5,905 nt of DNA from Desulfobulbaceae bacterium. GTDB lineage: Bacteria > Desulfobacterota > Desulfobulbia > Desulfobulbales > Desulfocapsaceae. The position numbers and the translations under genes were made by a program. The notes below the pieces were generated by a model. It was not told the DNA's origin. It made no database searches and saw only the letters and a list, made by a program, of their open reading frames with translations. The DNA lies in the NCBI GenBank assembly GCA_030599175.1, contig JAUVON010000186.1:1-5905 (forward strand). The letters run 5' to 3'. Shown piece after piece: positions 5,319 to 5,905 of this stretch; position 1 is the stretch's first letter, and each line of letters begins with the position of its first letter.

Positions 5319-5572
5319 TAATAATGGTATCGGAGTTGAGCGATTAAAATGGCACTGTCTTCAGCTTTATATACTATGCGATGTTCATCAGTGATGCGGC
5401 GAGACCAGTAACCGGAAAGGCCATGTCTTAAGGGCTCAGGTTTACCTATCCCTTCATATGGTACACGTTGGATATCATGAATAAGAAGGTTGATTCGTTT
5501 TAGTGTTTTTTTGTCGTTACGCTGCCAGTAAAGGTAATCCTTCCAAGCCTTTTCTGAGAAAATGAGCTTCAC
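5318..5572 (-). CDS. yoeB: YoeB toxin (RelE superfamily mRNA interferase)
   Basis: The 84-residue protein has the same length as E. coli YoeB, and the active-site residues fall at the same positions: Glu46 in GKPEPL, Arg65 in TDEHRIVY, and the terminal His83-Tyr84 in RYHY. The DYLYWQ and LSGYWSRRIT motifs are also family marks. YoeB cuts mRNA in the ribosomal A site. The start is GTG at 5572, overlapping the yefM stop in GTGA, so translation is coupled. The stop codon overlaps the last base of R' of attC-D, so the gene is packed right against the cassette boundary, antisense to the other cassette genes. Confidence 0.95.
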   Translation of the reverse strand: MKLIFSEKAWKDYLYWQRNDKKTLKRINLLIHDIQRVPYEGIGKPEPLRHGLSGYWSRRITDEHRIVYKAEDSAILIAQLRYHY

Positions 5573-5820
5573 TTTACAAGCTCCCGCTCAATTCCTTTAC
5601 CAGATTCGAGCTCTGCAATAGACTCAAGAAGTCGCCGAGCATTTTTGGGACTTCTTAATAGATAGGCCGTTTCTTCAAGTGCTTCATAATCTTCAAGAGA
5701 CATCATAACAACAGGTTGGGCAGTTTTTCGAGTGATAATGACGGGAGAATGATCATCACAAACTTTAGTCATTGTTTTTGCTAAATTACCCCTTGCAGCG
5801 GTATATGTAACAGTATTCAT
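5569..5820 (-). CDS. yefM: YefM antitoxin (Phd/YefM family)
   Basis: The 83-residue protein starts MNTVTYTAARGNLAKTM, the YefM DNA-binding N-terminus. It continues with VIITRKTAQPVVMMSLEDYEALEET (27-51) and LLRSPKNARRLLESI, both highly characteristic. The acidic C-terminus GKGIERELVK would neutralise YoeB. The ATG at 5820 has a perfect AGGAGG (5827-5832) six bases upstream. A longer in-frame start at 5880 adds residues unlike the family and lacks such a site. It is the first gene of yefM-yoeB and should repress the operon together with YoeB through the sites at 5842-5858. Confidence 0.95.
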   Translation of the reverse strand: MNTVTYTAARGNLAKTMTKVCDDHSPVIITRKTAQPVVMMSLEDYEALEETAYLLRSPKNARRLLESIAELESGKGIERELVK

Positions 5821-5841
5821 AGTATTCCTCCTATCTGAACA

Positions 5842-5880
5842 TGTACGTCTTACTGTACCATAAAACAAAATGCATAACAA
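5842..5880 (-). promoter_or_regulatory. yefM-yoeB promoter and paired operator sites
   Basis: On the minus strand, TTGTTA (5880-5875), a 17-bp spacer and TACAGT (5857-5852) form a plausible sigma-70 promoter. Two GTAC cores (5843-5846 and 5855-5858) lie exactly 12 bp apart, and each reads GTACA on the minus strand. Characterised YefM-YoeB operators have two TGTACA cores at this same spacing, as I recall. One core overlaps the -10 box. The -35 box coincides with the complement of the R'' box and following AA of the edge attC. Confidence 0.6.
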
Positions 5881-5905
5881 TGGTATTCATTGGAAAACAA
5901 GCAGC
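5872..5905 (+). other. attC-E: left part of the attC after the yefM-yoeB cassette
   Basis: R'' GCATAAC (5872-5878) is followed by AATGGTATT and a left arm, ATTGGAAAACAAGCAGC, up to the window edge. This closely matches attC-A (ACTGGAAAACAAGC) and shares CAAGCAGC with attC-B. It is therefore the start of another 133-bp-type site, and the array continues to the right. Confidence 0.75.

Overview
The window reads as one end of an integron gene-cassette array lying just downstream of a housekeeping gene. The left edge (1-175) is the last 57 codons of a type I glutamine synthetase (glnA), followed by a clear rho-independent terminator. From about 250 to the right edge the DNA is organised as short units. 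Each holds one small gene or one toxin-antitoxin (TA) pair and is separated from the next by an attC-like recombination site. Integrase, attI and array promoter are not visible, so this is either part of a sedentary chromosomal integron or a cluster of attC sites lacking an integrase. The glnA tail is of the anaerobe/Firmicute/Desulfobacterota-like kind rather than the enterobacterial kind. I cannot name the organism. The cassettes are AT-rich and the intron is visibly richer in GC.

Layout: (1) a cassette with a secreted PliI-type lysozyme inhibitor (359-793). Its attC is split by a complete group IIC intron on the minus strand (813-2781) that encodes a reverse transcriptase/maturase (894-2240). 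(2) A cassette with a PIN-domain toxin and a ribbon-helix-helix antitoxin (2904-3837). (3) A unit holding HigB-HigA and HicA-HicB (3838-5312), apparently a fusion of two cassettes. (4) A minus-strand YefM-YoeB cassette (5313 to beyond the edge) with the first half of its attC at the right edge.

The cassette model is supported by three internal checks. Removing the intron at 813-2781 rebuilds a textbook R'' box (GCCTAAC) and gives an attC of 133 bp, exactly the length of the independent attC at 3711-3843. The left end of the PIN cassette (GTTCTCT, 2903-2909) is the exact reverse complement of the R'' box at its own right end (AGAGAAC, 3711-3717). The left end of the hig cassette (GTTCTGT, 3837-3843) is the exact reverse complement of ACAGAAC at 4705-4711. 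That last box lies inside the 5' part of the hicA reading frame and is followed by the same AATGGTATT that follows R'' in attC-B and in the edge attC. The simplest reading is that a deletion removed the rest of the hig attC and the start of hicA. This fused the two cassettes and left hicA with a substitute N-terminus.

Functionally, four different TA families in under 3 kb fit the known role of TA cassettes in stabilising large cassette arrays: losing a cassette frees its toxin. At least higBA and yefM-yoeB carry visible promoters and operators of their own, so they need not depend on an array promoter. The intron sits antisense to the array and interrupts an attC, as known group IIC-attC introns do.
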